A program made the position numbers and the translations under genes. A stretch of DNA of 64,000 bases, taken from positions 606,600,637 through 606,664,636 of the forward strand of contig NC_081415.1 of the NCBI RefSeq assembly GCF_030272615.1, given 5' to 3'. This DNA is from Cryptomeria japonica (lineage: Eukaryota; Streptophyta; Pinopsida; Cupressales; Cupressaceae). Below the pieces are notes generated by a model. The model had not been told where the DNA came from and ran no database searches. It saw only the letters and a list, made by a program, of their open reading frames with translations. Below, piece by piece: positions 11,874 through 25,300 of the stretch (its first letter is position 1; each line of letters opens with the position of its first letter).

Positions 11874-13925
11874 TGTAATGTCCCCATTTCAGCAGATATG
11901 GATTTTGGATGATTAGCCTATTATTCTGACCCTCGTAGGCTAATGAGTATGGATAGAGGGTCTCCCGAGGCTTGTTTCGTCTCCAGAGTTTAGTGGTTTC
12001 TAGTTTTGGCTTTCGTTTGGTGTTTTCAGGGCTCTGTTTGCCACACTTACTATTTAGAGTAAGTCAGAGGATGATCGAGAGGGACCCTTTCTATTTTTAG
12101 TAAGTCAGTGGGTTGGACAGAGCATAAAATGGTCAACTCCCCAGTGCAGACAAAATGTAAAAATATTGATTAATCATGGAGTTATGCTTATTTGATTATT
12201 AATAAAGTGATAACTTTATTAATAATTTTTATTATGAGGCCATTTAATGTTATATCATAAGCTATTATTATTTCATAAAGAAAGGGTCATGTTCATCATT
12301 AAAAGGGGGCCAAATGAATATTTAATATTGGGTGTCTATTCCAAGGTGTTTAAAGGGTGAATTATTAAAAGATGCAAATGTTATAACATTTAATTGTTAT
12401 TAATGTGCTTTTTGAGGAAATCGACCTCCTCTTTGGAGTTATTTATACCTTGCCTTGGGAATCGAGCTATTCATTCTATTGAGCTATTTTCTTCATTTCA
12501 TGAATTGTGAGGAGAAGCCAAGGGTTTCTGTCTGCAATCAGCCATTGGAGAGAGAGAATTCTTCAGTATACCAGCCATTTGAGGTGGTGAAATATCCATT
12601 GAATTTGGCATACATGAGAGCTTCATACAGAGGTTCTATTTGGGCAAATTGGAGGGTAATACAGAGAATTTTTATCAGCAGATTGAAGAAGTTTAATAAT
12701 CAGATTGGAGAGCAAGATTTGCACAGGCCTTTGCAAGGTGTTGACATTCCTTAACAAGCCGTACAACTGTTGTATATCCCAGCCGTACCTCATGTGAGAT
12801 ATGTGCCCTAGGGTTAGTTTGATTTCAGCATTAGAGACCACCAAAAATTCTGAATAAATTAGAGAAGTGTTGCTGGGAGGTTGGGAGGCTAGGCGCCTCA
12901 TCATTGAAGACAAGAGCAAGGTCATTTAGAGGAATAGATCCACCTATGTGGGCTGCCGTCATTTCCAGGTTTTCATATTTGATTATTATGTTGAAATAGC
13001 TTCATGATTTCATGTTGGTATTGTCTGCTGTCTTAATCAGCATCATTAGCATTGTAAATGGAGGTAGTCTGCATCATCCTTGCAATCAGTTTTAGGCATT
13101 GAAGTAGATTTATTATCAGCATAAGGCTTGTATGCCAACTATTTGCTAAAATGCCTAATGGCTGTAGACGTGTATTGGGAAGCATGATAAGTGTTTGTCT
13201 TTATTCCAACTAGCTGTACTGGTTATTTCAGTCATTTACATGTATGCCAAAGATCTGAAACAGCTAGTATATCATTTCTATAACAACCTTGCATTGTCAA
13301 AAGCATTCAATAACCTCATTTGCAGCCTATGAACTCAAGGAAAACAATCAGAAAATTCATAACAGCAGCTTCAGACATTGTATGCCAAGTGTTTGATAAT
13401 ATTTCTTAAGCTTCATAACAGCAAATTGTGATAAAACTTTACAAGGGGTATTACAATTTACTTTTATTTTCTCCCACTTTATGACATAATAGTCTCAAAT
13501 AAGGTGGCATCCACATTGTATCAAACTCATTTTTTATTATTTCTAATGGCTTTATTATAAAGTCATTTTCATAATTTAATAATTCTTTCAATGTCACCTT
13601 TAACATCATTTGTAATATTACAAATAACCACAAAACGCAGTGAGCTCCACTTTCTCTCTCCTGAGACACCATATTCTCTCTCTAGAATCATATCATAATA
13701 CGTACTTTCGAGGAGTCTTAAATAAGCTAAATATTGGTTTAACTTAGCAACCTTTTGTAATATCACAAAATAATGCCTTGATATCTCCTGAACCACTTAG
13801 ATATGCTGTCTGAAACCTTAGAAAACCAACCCTAAATGGTTTCTCTGTCCATCTTGTTAGTCTACTAGGAATTGGTCATAGACTAACCTTGATCCGCTGA
13901 CACTGGCTAAGAAGGGGACATTACA
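11874..13925 (+). mobile_element. Solo LTR, 2.05 kb (TGTAATGTCCCC family)
   Basis: It begins TGTAATGTCCCC and ends GGGGACATTACA, exact inverted ends of 12 bp with TG/CA termini. Flanking pentamers are ATTTA (11869-11873) and AATTA (13926-13930), agreeing at 4 of 5, a plausible decayed target duplication. A TATA-like site lies at about 12441. No coding region of a retroelement lies inside. Small open frames within are incidental. Confidence 0.7.
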
Positions 13926-15478
13926 AATTAATCTCACACTGTGGGCTGGTCCCTCCAAAGTGTGATGCGAATAAGCTTGCAAGTAGGCATGAAAGGAATC
14001 CCAATTTCCACAAAAGTACAACTGTTTCTGGCTGAAAACTTTAAGGCCGAGAATATAGAAATGATCTAACAACTACAATTATGACAAACCCCTGCAAAAT
14101 TTAGTAGTGTGATCAATGTAGAAGCAATGGGTAGCTATATAAGAATTGAAAACTGTTTGTTAGCCATCACCAACCGGAAAATACTCCTTTTCATGGCTGG
14201 GAATCCTTGTAAAACTTGTGTGAGTGCTACTGAAGTAATGGAGCGTCTGATAATTTGTGTCACAGGTTTTGCTGAATTTTTGGCTTCAAGTTCGGAATTC
14301 AGCTAACTTATAAAAATTACATGATATTCATTAAAATTTGTTTGAAATTCGTACCGAAGAAGGGCGACTTCGTTTTTATTAAAAAATATTTTGATAAAGT
14401 GTTTTTTAGGGTTTTTGGATAGTTTTTTCTCGAATATTTTCTGTTGCTGACAGCTGGGGCATAGGGAATTTCTTTCTGTATGCGTGATAGAGGACTGAGG
14501 TTTGAAGGGATGAATTTGTGTTTCGTGATGGGAAGGCTGGAAAATTTATTGAAGAGAGCATGAATAATTGTATGCAGCACTGCCTTTAATTAGTAAATTT
14601 CCACGAATTTACATTGCCTTGCGTCGCGATCTGCATTGCTAAATTTTCATTGCCAAGCTAAGCTGCCATCCGCGACATGTGTAGTTTAAGTTTAGGTTTC
14701 CCTTAAAGTTTTTATATTTTATTAAGTTTCAAACAATATGTTTACATTTTATTATCTTATTTATATAAAATTTACATTAAAAAATTAATAATTAATATAT
14801 TTAAATTTACTACTATTGTAATTTACTTAATAATCATGTTTTATAAATAGAGTGATATTTAGTATTTTTTATTTTGTTTTTAAACTTGAAATAAATAAAT
14901 AGAAATTACTTTATGCTTTTAAAAATAAAGTCTAGTGTTTTTATTTTTCTTTTAGAATTAAAAATATAAATGTTTTTTAAAAAAGAATTTAGTATTTTTT
15001 ATTTTTAGTTTTAGAGTTGAAAATAAAAGCCTATATAGTTATTTTAATGTTTTGTAAACTAAAATTTGATGATTGTTTTATTTTATTTCTTTTGAAATGA
15101 ATTTTATTAATGTTAAGAATAAAAAATTATTATTTAAATAAAATATAGTAATGATGTTGATTTTGATTTTTAAATAAAATTTAGAGTTTTTTATTTTGTT
15201 TTTAAAGTTACAAATAAAAAATAATATTTTTTCATTTTATATTTTTAAAAGTAAAGTTTAATGTTTTTATTTTGTTGATTTCACTTGTTTCTTATGGTTT
15301 GTATTTTATAAATATGTCATCTTTGTATAATGATTTCAAATTCTATTAACAATGTTAAACTATTTTGATAATTTTGTACATTTACAATTATATTACTTAT
15401 ATTTAAAAAATAAATAAATTTATAAGGCGGATTTAAACTCGATTTTTTTTTTTTCGAATTTTTTACCCTCATCGAATT
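13926..15478. other. No gene; includes a very AT-rich block
   Basis: From about 14700 to 15460 the sequence is almost entirely A and T, with many AAAATAAA and TTTTTAT words and no coding potential. It is bordered by short TTCGAA/GAACTCGAAC-rich stretches near 14290-14360 and 15450-15520. These could be worn ends of an insertion, but no exact inverted repeat or duplication was confirmed. Confidence 0.5.
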
Positions 15479-16121
15479 TCATCCGAATTTTATTGTTGCC
15501 GAACTCGAACTTGAACTCGAACCTTTTGATGACAGTAGAATTAGGGCAGAAAGTAGGTCCATAGCTGTGTCGGGAGTGCTTCTACTGTCATACAATGACA
15601 ATCCTTCATCACCACTCATCCCTCTCCTAGTTTGTTGGTGATATTTTGCACAAATTGAAATATCCCATTCCTCATGTGGTACTACCCTAGTTTTTAGGTT
15701 GACTTTGCCTCTTATCACTGTACCATGGGCAGAAATTACAATTAGCAATAGAAGAATGGTACAGCAGTTACCATACCCTATAAAGATTAGAAATATAGAG
15801 GCTTGAAGCACCCCTACAAAAATTGATAACAATACAATAATCATGCCAAACTAAAATTACTCAGTTCTACAAATGAGAACATCCATGTGGCTGCAAATGA
15901 TGCCATGTAATGATGATAATAGCAATCCCAAAAGTGAAAATCACGTGGACATCAGTTTTTGCTATTTTTCCTTCACAATTTGGTTGCAATAAGTGTGCGT
16001 CACTTCCTCCCCTTATACCTGGTTTGTAGTTTTGTGCAATCAAATTGGAATTTAGGCTTCTTCCATTAAACTTACAAGCATCCTTGACGTATCTTTGTAT
16101 TGTTCTAGTAGATTTCTCCAT
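15479..16121 (-). pseudogene. Unrecognised minus-strand coding fragments
   Basis: Two consecutive minus-strand frames. One (16121-15867) ends in hydrophobic residues. The other (15844-15479, 121 codons) starts with about 40 hydrophobic residues, like a signal or membrane segment, and ends in a Ser-rich tail. Between them is the stretch WDISICAKY...SGDEGLSLYDS. No family was recognised. No splice sites or polyadenylation context could be assigned. It may be a decayed captured gene or part of a transposon. Confidence 0.3.
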
Positions 16122-16188
16122 ATGAAAGATACCTCCTTTATGTCTCTTCTCTCCATTTCTTGGTGAGCTCCCTTAATTGATTATCCCT

Positions 16189-17350
16189 CTAAAGATGAAA
16201 TCTGATTGTCACCCCTTGATGTACATGCCACTTAGCCTTGACAGTTTTTGGAAGTCCATCCATGATGCTTTGAAACACAACCTCCTTCCCCATAGATTTC
16301 ATCTCTATAACAAGCTTCTTAAATACAAATAACCAATGCATTACATAATAATTACCACATGTTCCAATGAATCTGATGGTGATACCACCAGCTCCACTTT
16401 TCAGAAAATGGCATGGATCAGATTGTATGGGAGCTGTAAAGTGGCTGCAACAGTCATATGTTATTTGAAATTTCTGCCAAAATAGCACTATATAAGCTGG
16501 AATGATGGTGCTTAGTGACCTCAATAACTGAGACCTCCTACACACTACATTAACCAAGGAGTTATTCCAAAACCTGCATGTATATAGCTTCTCATGGAAG
16601 ATAACATCATATAATGGCTGTAACACCGTGTTCCTTTGCTCGGAATCAGAAATGTCATGGTGGAAACCCACCTTGTACCAGTTGCAAACATCTCAATGAT
16701 GATAATAGGCTGGAAAATCCTCCACCATGTGACTGAAGATTCCACTTTGGCTGCAAGGAAAGTGTGGGCAATACTGGAACTGTTGAGGGCAGCAGATCTA
16801 TCATCAGGAACCATACTCAAGGTGGCTCTTGGCATGTCTTTATTGTAACCAATAGTAAATACATATCCTTTTTATGTCGAGGTGTTGATTCTCAACAAGA
16901 GAGTTCCATCTTACAATTATTCTTTTTGGTGGCCTTCTTAGGAGTGTAATTTTGAACATATCCAAGTTAGATCAAACATCGTTTTCATCAAGCATCTCAT
17001 CTTTGGAAAAAATTGAAAAAGATATCATTGTCACCCAATGATCTTCCATCCACATGACCATTGTGGCTCTTGGATCGCCTACTTCAATGTTTTGAAATTG
17101 TACCTCCTCTCCTTTGGATTTCAACTTGATAATGAAATCTCCCATAGTATTATCCTTGGCCTGCCCAATATTATGCCGAACTCTCCCATGACATAAAAGT
17201 TGTTGCATTCTGTGTATCCATCCGCTATGTTGGCAAGTTCTTGTGCTCACTTGTTCTTCTTATGTGATGGAGGATCCCAAACATCTATTTGGGCTTCATG
17301 ACTATATCCTTGAGCCTTAATGAAACTCATAATGCTCTAGTTTATTGTGG
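16189..17350 (-). pseudogene. Decayed coding region with a twice-occurring ~45-residue motif
   Basis: On the minus strand, residues around 17150-17020 (pattern KLKSKGEEVQFQNI then MWMEDHWVTMISFS) and around 16320-16200 (pattern EMKSMGKEVVFQSI then KWHVHQGVTIRF) are two diverged copies of one module. The DNA agrees as well, including GTCACCC and TTTGAAATTG / TTTGAAACAC words. The W-x-(5-7)-V-x-I-x-F pattern faintly recalls plant SnoaL/NTF2-like proteins, but this is a guess. At 17275-17325 a piece with the VWDPPSH motif resembles the gypsy-type remnant at 10430, so the whole segment may be transposon-derived. Frames are broken by stops. Confidence 0.3.
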
Positions 17351-17652
17351 TTAATTTTGATGTTCCTTCATGTTAGGGTCTTTAGTGTAGCCTATAGTGG
17401 GACAAGGGTTTTGATAATTAAACTCTTGCTTATGCAGAGAAACAAGCATCCACTGAATAAATAATACACATTTCTTGGCCCGGGGATGGAAACAAACACA
17501 ATCAAAGCAACATATTCTGGTATATTTGTTTTTCTTTTATGTTGTAAATTATTACTTATATTATAGTATTCAATACATGTTAAGATTATAGTGATACACC
17601 CATTATTCTTGTTATTTCTAAATTCTCTAGTATTTGCTGTACATTGACATAG

Positions 17653-17749
17653 AAGGACAGCATAAATCAAGTATTGGTGGATTTGATGGAACACGTGCCA
17701 TCTCTTTTATGCCTTTGCCATAAGGTGTTGACATCATTAATTGATAAAA
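17653..17749 (+). CDS. Exon of an RNI-like (leucine-rich-repeat) plant gene, N-terminal part
   Basis: A 97-base exon preceded by ...GACATAG and followed by GTAAGT. It encodes KDSINQVLVDLMEHV, then PSLLCLCHKVLTSLID, and leaves one base (A). The next exon at 17887 starts with AT, so the codon AAT is restored exactly. From memory, plant RNI-like proteins have an N-terminal PSL-x-x-LC segment followed by an LP-x-DL...PLAL segment, and the two exons give these in order. Upstream exons, including the start codon, were not found between 1 and 17.6 kb. The position fits a nuclear or cytosolic protein with no signal peptide visible. The family call is an inference from residues, not a search. Confidence 0.55.
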
Positions 17750-17886
17750 GTAAGTTGATAATTCTTCCTTTTGTTTTTGCCTGAGTTTTTTCTAATATTT
17801 TGAGTTTTTAAATTTTATATATTGAAACCACTTGTGTACAAATAAATTAATATTATTTTTTCTATTCATTCTTATTTTTGATACAG

Positions 17887-18007
17887 ATGTATATCAATGG
17901 AAAGAATGTCTGGATCAACTTCCTGTGGATCTAGTCAGTGATGTGCTGATGAATGTATCCCCACTTGCTCTGCAAGAGATCCAACAATGCATGCTTGGAA
18001 GTTCATG
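17887..18007 (+). CDS. Exon of the same RNI-like gene, F-box-like segment
   Basis: Preceded by TTTTTGATACAG and followed by GTTGGT. It encodes VYQWKECLDQLPVDLV, then SDVLMNVSPLALQEIQQ, an F-box-like or RNI-family N-terminal segment, and leaves two bases (TG). The exon acceptor at 49565 starts with T, giving TGT and keeping the frame. An alternative donor four bases downstream (after TTG at 18011) is in phase 0 and would need a different partner. The intron before it is short (137 bp), while the one after is about 31.6 kb. This exon pair is the best-supported host coding sequence in the left half of the window. Confidence 0.6.
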
Positions 18008-18417
18008 GTTGGTATTATCAATCTTTAATTTATTTTTACTTATTTCTGCTTTCGTATATTTTTAAGTCTTGTTCTTGTTTACTATATCGTATGTGATGGG
18101 CCCCTCTTAGTTTTATGGTATTTTTTTGTTCACTTTGCTTTCTTGTGTCCTGGTTTTGTTGTCTTCTTGTCTGTTCTAAGCAATGGTGTGATATTGTGGT
18201 GGAGTATTATATCTATGACAAGATCTTAAGCAATAAAACATTTGTTGTTTTGTATTGTGAAAGTAGAGGCTATGGATTTGACATATCCTTCAAAATACCA
18301 GACAGTTTTGTGAGAGCACAAACGAGAACATGAAACTTTTTCTTTATGAAATGAGGTTAGCTGGATATTTTCTGTTTAATTTGCAAAATTTCAAGGTTAT
18401 ATTACCAATTCTTCTGT

Positions 18418-18591
18418 TCTACAGAGCATTCCAATCAGATAATGGACATTACATGATATAAATTTGTGGACAATGATTGCATTATGCTGCATGGTGTACT
18501 TAATTCTACAGAGCATTCCAATCAGATAATGGGCATTACACAATATGAATTTGTGGACAATGATTGCTTTACACTGCATGGTGTACTTCAT
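18418..18591 (+). repeat. Tandem duplication of 87 bp
   Basis: Two copies starting at 18418 and 18505. Both carry TCTACAGAGCATTCCAATC and end near GCATGGTGTACTT. They differ at several positions, so the duplication is not recent. Confidence 0.85.
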
Positions 18592-18756
18592 TTCTTAAAA
18601 AAACAAAAATAAGGTCAAGGATAGAATGAGCGAGCATTCAAAATACATGTACCACTGTACAAGATAGAGAAAAGCACAAAGATTCAAGATACGCAATCAT
18701 CTTCATGTAGGAACAGAGAATCCTTTTCATTGTTCAGAAATGGGTAATGGGTAATG

Positions 18757-20436
18757 TGTAATGCCCCCTTTCAGGATTTTTGAAAAATATGTAATTTTTT
18801 CGTATTTTCTGATTTATAGAAAACTCACAAATGAAAATTATTCTTTGAAATTCAAACCCTTTGCAAATGCTGAAAAATAACATGTAATTTTTAGACTGAA
18901 TGTTAGCTATGAGTGAATGTAAAATACTAAATAATCCTGAAGGTAATGTATGAATCAAAGTTTTTAGAATTATTACTGGAAATGAAAGTATGGGAAACCC
19001 TAAGCAACCCGAGATAGTAGCTGAAATGTAAACAACGTAATTGCATTTGTCAGCATAAATAATATTTTAAAACATTCGAACAACGGTAACTTGGGTTAGC
19101 TTCAGACTGCATAGCCAACGATAATAATAATAGTTAGAACTAATGCATAATTTCAGATCGCAATTTCTACTAACAGATCAGCAATGCAATCATGTATAAT
19201 ATTGCCCTACTACATTGTCCTTGCATGATCAGCATAAGTAATGAAATTAACTTTACATGTGATTGCCTATTTCAGATCACAGGTATCCAAACCCAGCCAA
19301 ACATTGTCAATTGCAAATATATCAAGTGCAGGAGTAAATATAAACTTCAACACATAATATACTGGAAAGGAGGTGGCAGCAATTAATGAGAAATCTAATC
19401 ACTTATTTTAAATTGCAGAAATTACAATGCAGCAATATATTTCTCACAAAGTTATCAACAGTAACCAGCGATAAATAAGAATCGTGAACAACAAAAAGAT
19501 GATAACTAGTATTATAATATAGTGTAAAGACACCCCCTGATTTTTTTTTGAAAATTTGGCAATTGAACTTAACAGCATGATCATATATTTGATAGTTTTG
19601 CAGCTGTTATAAGTCTAATATGTCTTTTATAACATGCAATTTGCTGCTAACACCAATTTCTTGATGAATACAAATTCAAACATACAGTTTATTACATAAC
19701 ATTGACAGATTCATAATCATAAGTATGAAAACACCTCAAAAATAGGAGCCAATGGTGAATCACAAGGTTCCGAAACAACAAACTGATTGTGGACAGGTCT
19801 GCAACATGGTCTAACACAGTCTGCAATAGCAGTAAATTGCTTGTCACCAGTCCTGAAACTCCTTTTGGGCACTCACCAAGGGTCACCAACAAAAAAAATT
19901 GCTTCCAACTTAACCAATCACCTCTGAAAAGGCAGGGAAGAGACTCAACACAGGTCAGCAGTCACTTTCAACAAGTTCCAACACAGGGCATAAATTATGA
20001 AAGGTTGTGACCCTTTTGAAAGGTGGTGACTGTGAAAGGTTGTGACCCTTTCAAAAGGGCAGGCATGTTGAAGGGGTGTGATTTCTCCCTCATAATGGAA
20101 GATATAAAGGGAAGAAGGTCTCATTGGAGTTGGGGAAGAAGTGAGAACAATTGGGAAAAAATATATTATTTTATAAGGTAGCAATGAAGGGTTGTGACCC
20201 AATTCTAATAAAGGGTGGTGACCCTTTTACCAAGGAAGTATAAAAGAGATCATGAAGAGACGTCCCCTCACGTAGCAATGAAGAGACATGAACTTCCAAG
20301 GCTGATTGAGAAGTATATAATGCAGATCGATACTCCAAGGAGAAGGGTGGAGGAAAAATGAAAGAAGATAAAAGAATCAGTTCTGAAATATATACAGAAA
20401 ACCACAGCTTTAATTTGGATTAAGGATAGTATGTAT
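18757..20436 (+). mobile_element. LTR sequence, two related starts, truncated
   Basis: LTR-like starts TGTAATGCCCCCTTT at 18757 and TGTAAAGACACCCCC at 19523 are followed by related text (GATTTTT, then a run of A). A TATA-like GATATAAAGGG lies at about 20101, preceded by repeated GGTTGTGACCCTTT words (19990-20220). The same words occur on the minus strand in the solo LTR at 28742-30352, so they are one family. The right end is cut by the insertion starting at 20437. Confidence 0.55.
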
Positions 20437-22318
20437 TGTTGACGTGTTTTTTAGGACATCTCGAACACAGAATAAAATACCAAGTATTCTGTCCTCTCTT
20501 GAACAAAGAAATCTCATATGCTAAAGAATATGATCAAATGAGATGACTCCAAGGTTTACAATGCAAACAATTGACTTTATGCTTTGAATAGACTCAGTGA
20601 TGTATGATGTGATATTGTTGGAATCACAAGGGAACTTACGTTTATGAACACTGCTGGAGCGTGGAGTCTATACTCTACTCTCTTGGAAGATAAAGGCAAA
20701 GGAGATAAGGGATAGGAAATCTAATCCACTCCTAAGAACAATGATGATAATGGGTGATGCTTTGATAGACATATTCCTTCAAATCAAGCCTTGTTTTGTC
20801 ATGATAACAACAACTACACAAAACTGATGCAATCTTTTAAGGAAATGGAAGATTTTCACATTGCGAATACATCATCTAAATACTCAATGCTAGCGCAACT
20901 TGAACAATTATCCACAATCGAACTTAGTACAATGATTAGGCTAAGGCTAACTTTACATTGTAGCTTACAATCAACAAACCACAAATAGTATGAACCAAGG
21001 GATTCATCACATATCATTGCATTTCTCTATTAAGATCAATGAACTTCAACTAAATTGGAGAAGTAACAAGAAATCATGCAACATGTAGAAATTACACATA
21101 GAGATCCACCATGCTTCAATGAAAATCATGTATTACATTCAACAAGTCTTGGCAACAATCTCTAGCTTCGTCCTCCTACTCTACTTCTACTTCTAACTGC
21201 TAACTATTAACCTTTACAAATGAAAGGCTAGGCCTTTTATAGATATCCCTATTACAAATGAATGGTCCGGATTGCTTTGGAATCAATGGCCAAGATTTAA
21301 CAATAAAACCCTAAGTAGTGTTAGTTACAACTAACTTCATTTTGGCCAATGATATAATTACATCGTGATGGACACATGTCCTTCTTTGAATGTGCACAAA
21401 TAGGGATTGATGTTAGGTACATGGAACAATCTCCAATGCAATGCCATGTGTCGCTTGCTCCCTCTTTAGATGAATCAGGTTCAATGAATTTGGACGTGCT
21501 GATGTGGCATGACTTGATTGATTTGATGATGACTGGATGCCACCTCACCTTGCATCATGTGGACCATCACAACGTGTTTGTGATTGAGGCATATCTCTTG
21601 ATACTCGGTATTATCCATAGCTCAATGCGATGATGATGGGGCATGTTCTCAAATTGTATCATCATTGTGATCAAGTTGATCTTCTAACTTTTCTTAACTC
21701 TTCTGAAACTATCTCTTCTTGATCATATATGCATTTTCCTTCCTCTAGCTTGGGAATATTGACTTTGGGTTGCACTTCATGTTGATGATGTGTGATGTAG
21801 AACCTTGTGATGTCCACACTTACTTTTGATCTTCATTATGCCTACACCTCATCATCATGTGCAAGTTATGTAGTATTGAGTCCTGAATGTCTTGCATTGA
21901 TGTAGGGTACCTCCATGTCACAATGTTTCTCATCCTCATTGCTCTGATACTTAATCTTGGATTTCCACAGGAAATTCAAGATGATCTTATGTTTCTTTCC
22001 TTATTAAACCCTGGTCTTGAAGTTCTTGAACATGCCACCCCTTTGTGTTGCAATGTGGACTATGGGAGTTGTATGTGTTGACCTCCTCCTTGCCTTAGAA
22101 ATCCAAGTGTTCATGTTGCATGTCTTAGGTATTTGATTGCTAGACTCCATCTCGATGAATTTCATCCTTTAAGCCCTCCTTGCATTGATTCAGCTGCTCA
22201 TCCATTCTTGAATATTGATTTACCCTTGAGTGTAGATCCTCATTATGCTTGCACAATGCAAGTTGCCCTTTAGTGCCTCTTCCCTTAGGTCAGCTGCCTA
22301 AAAATCACATGACTGAGC
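20437..22318 (-). mobile_element. Partial LTR of the TGTTG...CAACA family (LTR1)
   Basis: Its minus-strand 3' end is ...ACGTCAACA (TG at 20437 on the plus strand). It aligns with 22319-23900 over much of its length; for example, both have TTGGCAACAATCT, AATCAATGGCCAAGATT-like and CATATCTCTTGATACTC. A minus-strand TATA box (CTATAAAA) at 21235-21242 lies about 805 bp from the end. The copy is interrupted at 22318 by LTR2. No retroelement coding sequence is present. Confidence 0.7.
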
Positions 22319-25300
22319 TGTTGATGGTGTTTTGATGCACTTTCGAACACAGACTAAAGTATTGAATACTCTATCCTCTCTTGAGTAAAGACTCTCAAAT
22401 GCTGAAGATTTGCATTAGGATCACTTGAGATGACTTCAAGGTTCTTTTATGTCAGGTCTTGACTTGTTGGATAGCTTCAGTGGTGTATGATGTGATTTTG
22501 CTGGTATCGCAAGGTGGACTTACGTTGAATGCTTGAATGCTCGAATGATGTTGGAATGTGGGATTCACTTGATTTGAAAAAAAAGGAAAAAGGATAAGGT
22601 TTAGGAGGCTATTCTAACTCTAGGAATGTAATGGACGATCTTTGATGAAACTCTAAGTAAGTCTTGCTTTGACATGCTATGAACATCTTTACAAGGCTAG
22701 TGCGATCTTCTAAGGATAACTTTATGATTTTCAAATCATCTCCACAAGCATAGACACCATCAAGTTGATGCATATCAATGAAGGAGCGATAATTGAAGTT
22801 AAGCTTAAGCTGAATGATTCCAGTTGACTACGCACGACACTTTACCATCGGCAAGGTGTCAGTAGTATGGACATAAGAATTTCACCATTGATCATACACA
22901 AAGTCTTCCATTCATCTAAACAACATGAAAATTAAAGGAGAAGTAGAGGCCATGCAAATTGTTGAATCAACATATCAATTTCACCATATCTTCAGTGAAG
23001 TTTACATGCTTCTTGCGAGAATGTCTTGGCAACAATCTTTGCCTTCTCTTCCTACTCTACTCTAATTATTTTCTACTCTTGAACTGGTACTATTGACTAC
23101 TAACTATTGACTATTGACTATTAACTTTACAAATGAAGAAGTGAGGCCTTATATAGTGCTCTCCTTACAATTCAATGGCTCAGATCAATTTGAGATCAAT
23201 GGCCAAGATTGAAAGATAGAAACCCTAATTAGGGCTTGTTGAACCCATTACAAAGCATTTAATGCTTGACCAATGATATATTCACATGTCATGGGACAAA
23301 TGTCCTGTGAAAATTCAATCAATAGATGGTGATGGTAGGTACATTGAACTTTGTGCCCATGTAGTAGTTATCTCCTTCTGATGGATGAGTTAGGTTCATT
23401 GAATCTGGATGCCTTCTCATGAAATAATGTGATTGGATGAATGATGACTAGGCGCCACCTCAGCAAGCTTGATTTTGGCAACTCATCACAAGTGTAGATG
23501 AATGAAGCATATCTCTTGATACTCAACACGTACAAGCTTTTGCTGTGATGATGACTTTGCTCAAGATGATCTTCTAACTTTGATTAACTCTTTCGAAATT
23601 GTCTCTTGTCTTGATCACTTCTAACTTGGAGCTTTCACCTGGCTATACTGGCAATGATTCTTGGATTTCCGAAGGAAATTCAAGATTGTGAAAAGTCTCT
23701 TTGAATGCCTGATGTTGATTGCTATTACTCCTTATGCTGATTACGTTCTTGGTTCTTGTCTTTGCTTAGGACGGATTGTGTCATTTCCTTGGATGCCCTG
23801 AAGTACAATGTCCTTCTGGATGAGAGCTCGCCTTTCTCCAGCCATCTTTCACCTGTGAAAAATGTATAAAGTAGTTTTGTAGAATGATATTTGATTTACA
23901 AATAAAACTTAATAATGTAGGCTAAGTCTCTCAACATTAGGGTGCATCTCCAATCCCTACCATGAAAATGATCGTCCTTACTAATAATGAATCCTTGCAA
24001 ATGATTAAAGATGACCAAAATTCATTGAGAGAATCACTTATGACTGAAATTGACGAAATATACCAGCCTCTAGGTCTTATCAAATCCCAGATGTAGATTA
24101 GATGACCTCCCTGTAAGTTGATATTTACAGCATTGCCTTCGCTGTTGCTGCTGTGTCGAAATCCCCTTCCAAAATAAACAAAATTGCTGATCAAAGGGGG
24201 TTCGCTTAGGCAAATTCATTGATTGAGATTGAGTTCACTGATCTCTGTCAATCCAATGAGATCGTAGTGTAATGGTGAGTTCTCCACACCTTAAGTCTCA
24301 TTGCCATGGAATGAAGTCGATTTGCTTGGAGATGAATTCGCTGGCTTGAATTTACCACTCTACAAATGAAATCTGTGCATATACAATCAGAATGGTGTGT
24401 ATTAATGGCACTGATTGATAATCAAGGTCGCAGTCATGAATGAAGTAAGTTTGCTGTGCTTATGAAAGTAATTCTCTCTTAAGATGTTGATATGCTTCTG
24501 TTCACTGCCTCGGTTATAATTGTCACCTCATGAAGCGCTGTGTGGAGATGAGAATCAAGACCAGATCGCTCTCCCTATTAAGCAATTTTAGATAAAATAA
24601 GTCACCAGTGATCAGACTGAAAGTCAAATTGCACAAGCAAGAGAGATATCGATTGCAAATTGATCATATGAAATGATCGATTTGGGGCTTATTCTTGGGG
24701 TTCGATACTTCATCACAGGCAGCTAGCGATCTTTTATTTGATGTTTTGCAATTAAAAAATCATAAATCAAAACTGCATATAATGAAAATAGAAGCCCCCG
24801 TGAATTGCCACCTTTGATCATTGGTCAACACAAGGTGACATGCATTAAATTATTGCAATTGATATACCTAAAAAACTCTTAGTTTTGTAATTCGAACCGT
24901 TAAATGAACATTGCTAGGCTCCATTGATTTCAACAAGTTGCATTAACCAAACCAACTCTTTGTCATATATCGAATGCATCATTCTGCTCAGCGATTTTTC
25001 ATTGAATACAATATCATTATAGTTGGCAGCGATTATTGATAGCTCAACCTTGAGCTCAAAACTATGAAATTAAATGTCTCGTGATTTTCATTTAACAAAT
25101 TGCATTTGATACTTGCAATCTCTCTCGAATTTTAAAATCTGGCATTGAATGTAATACACTTCACTTTATCAAGATTGCCATTTGCCTCTCCATTTTGAAT
25201 GACTTGCATCGTTGAGAGTTCTAGTGTTTGGATGTAGTCATTTAGCACGAATCATCCTTCCTTGTCGATTGCATTGATTAAATGATGTGTATCTTTCAAG

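Noticed and set aside
16189-17250. SnoaL/NTF2-like gene
   Set aside because: Only a weak W...V.I.F pattern supports it; the rest does not follow that family, so it was not named.
18181-18308. Possible exon after 18011 (QWCDIVVEYYIYDK..., donor GTGAGA)
   Set aside because: Open with plausible sites in phase 0, but it does not resemble the family at this point, and the direct junction 18007/49565 keeps frame and family order. Kept as an alternative only.
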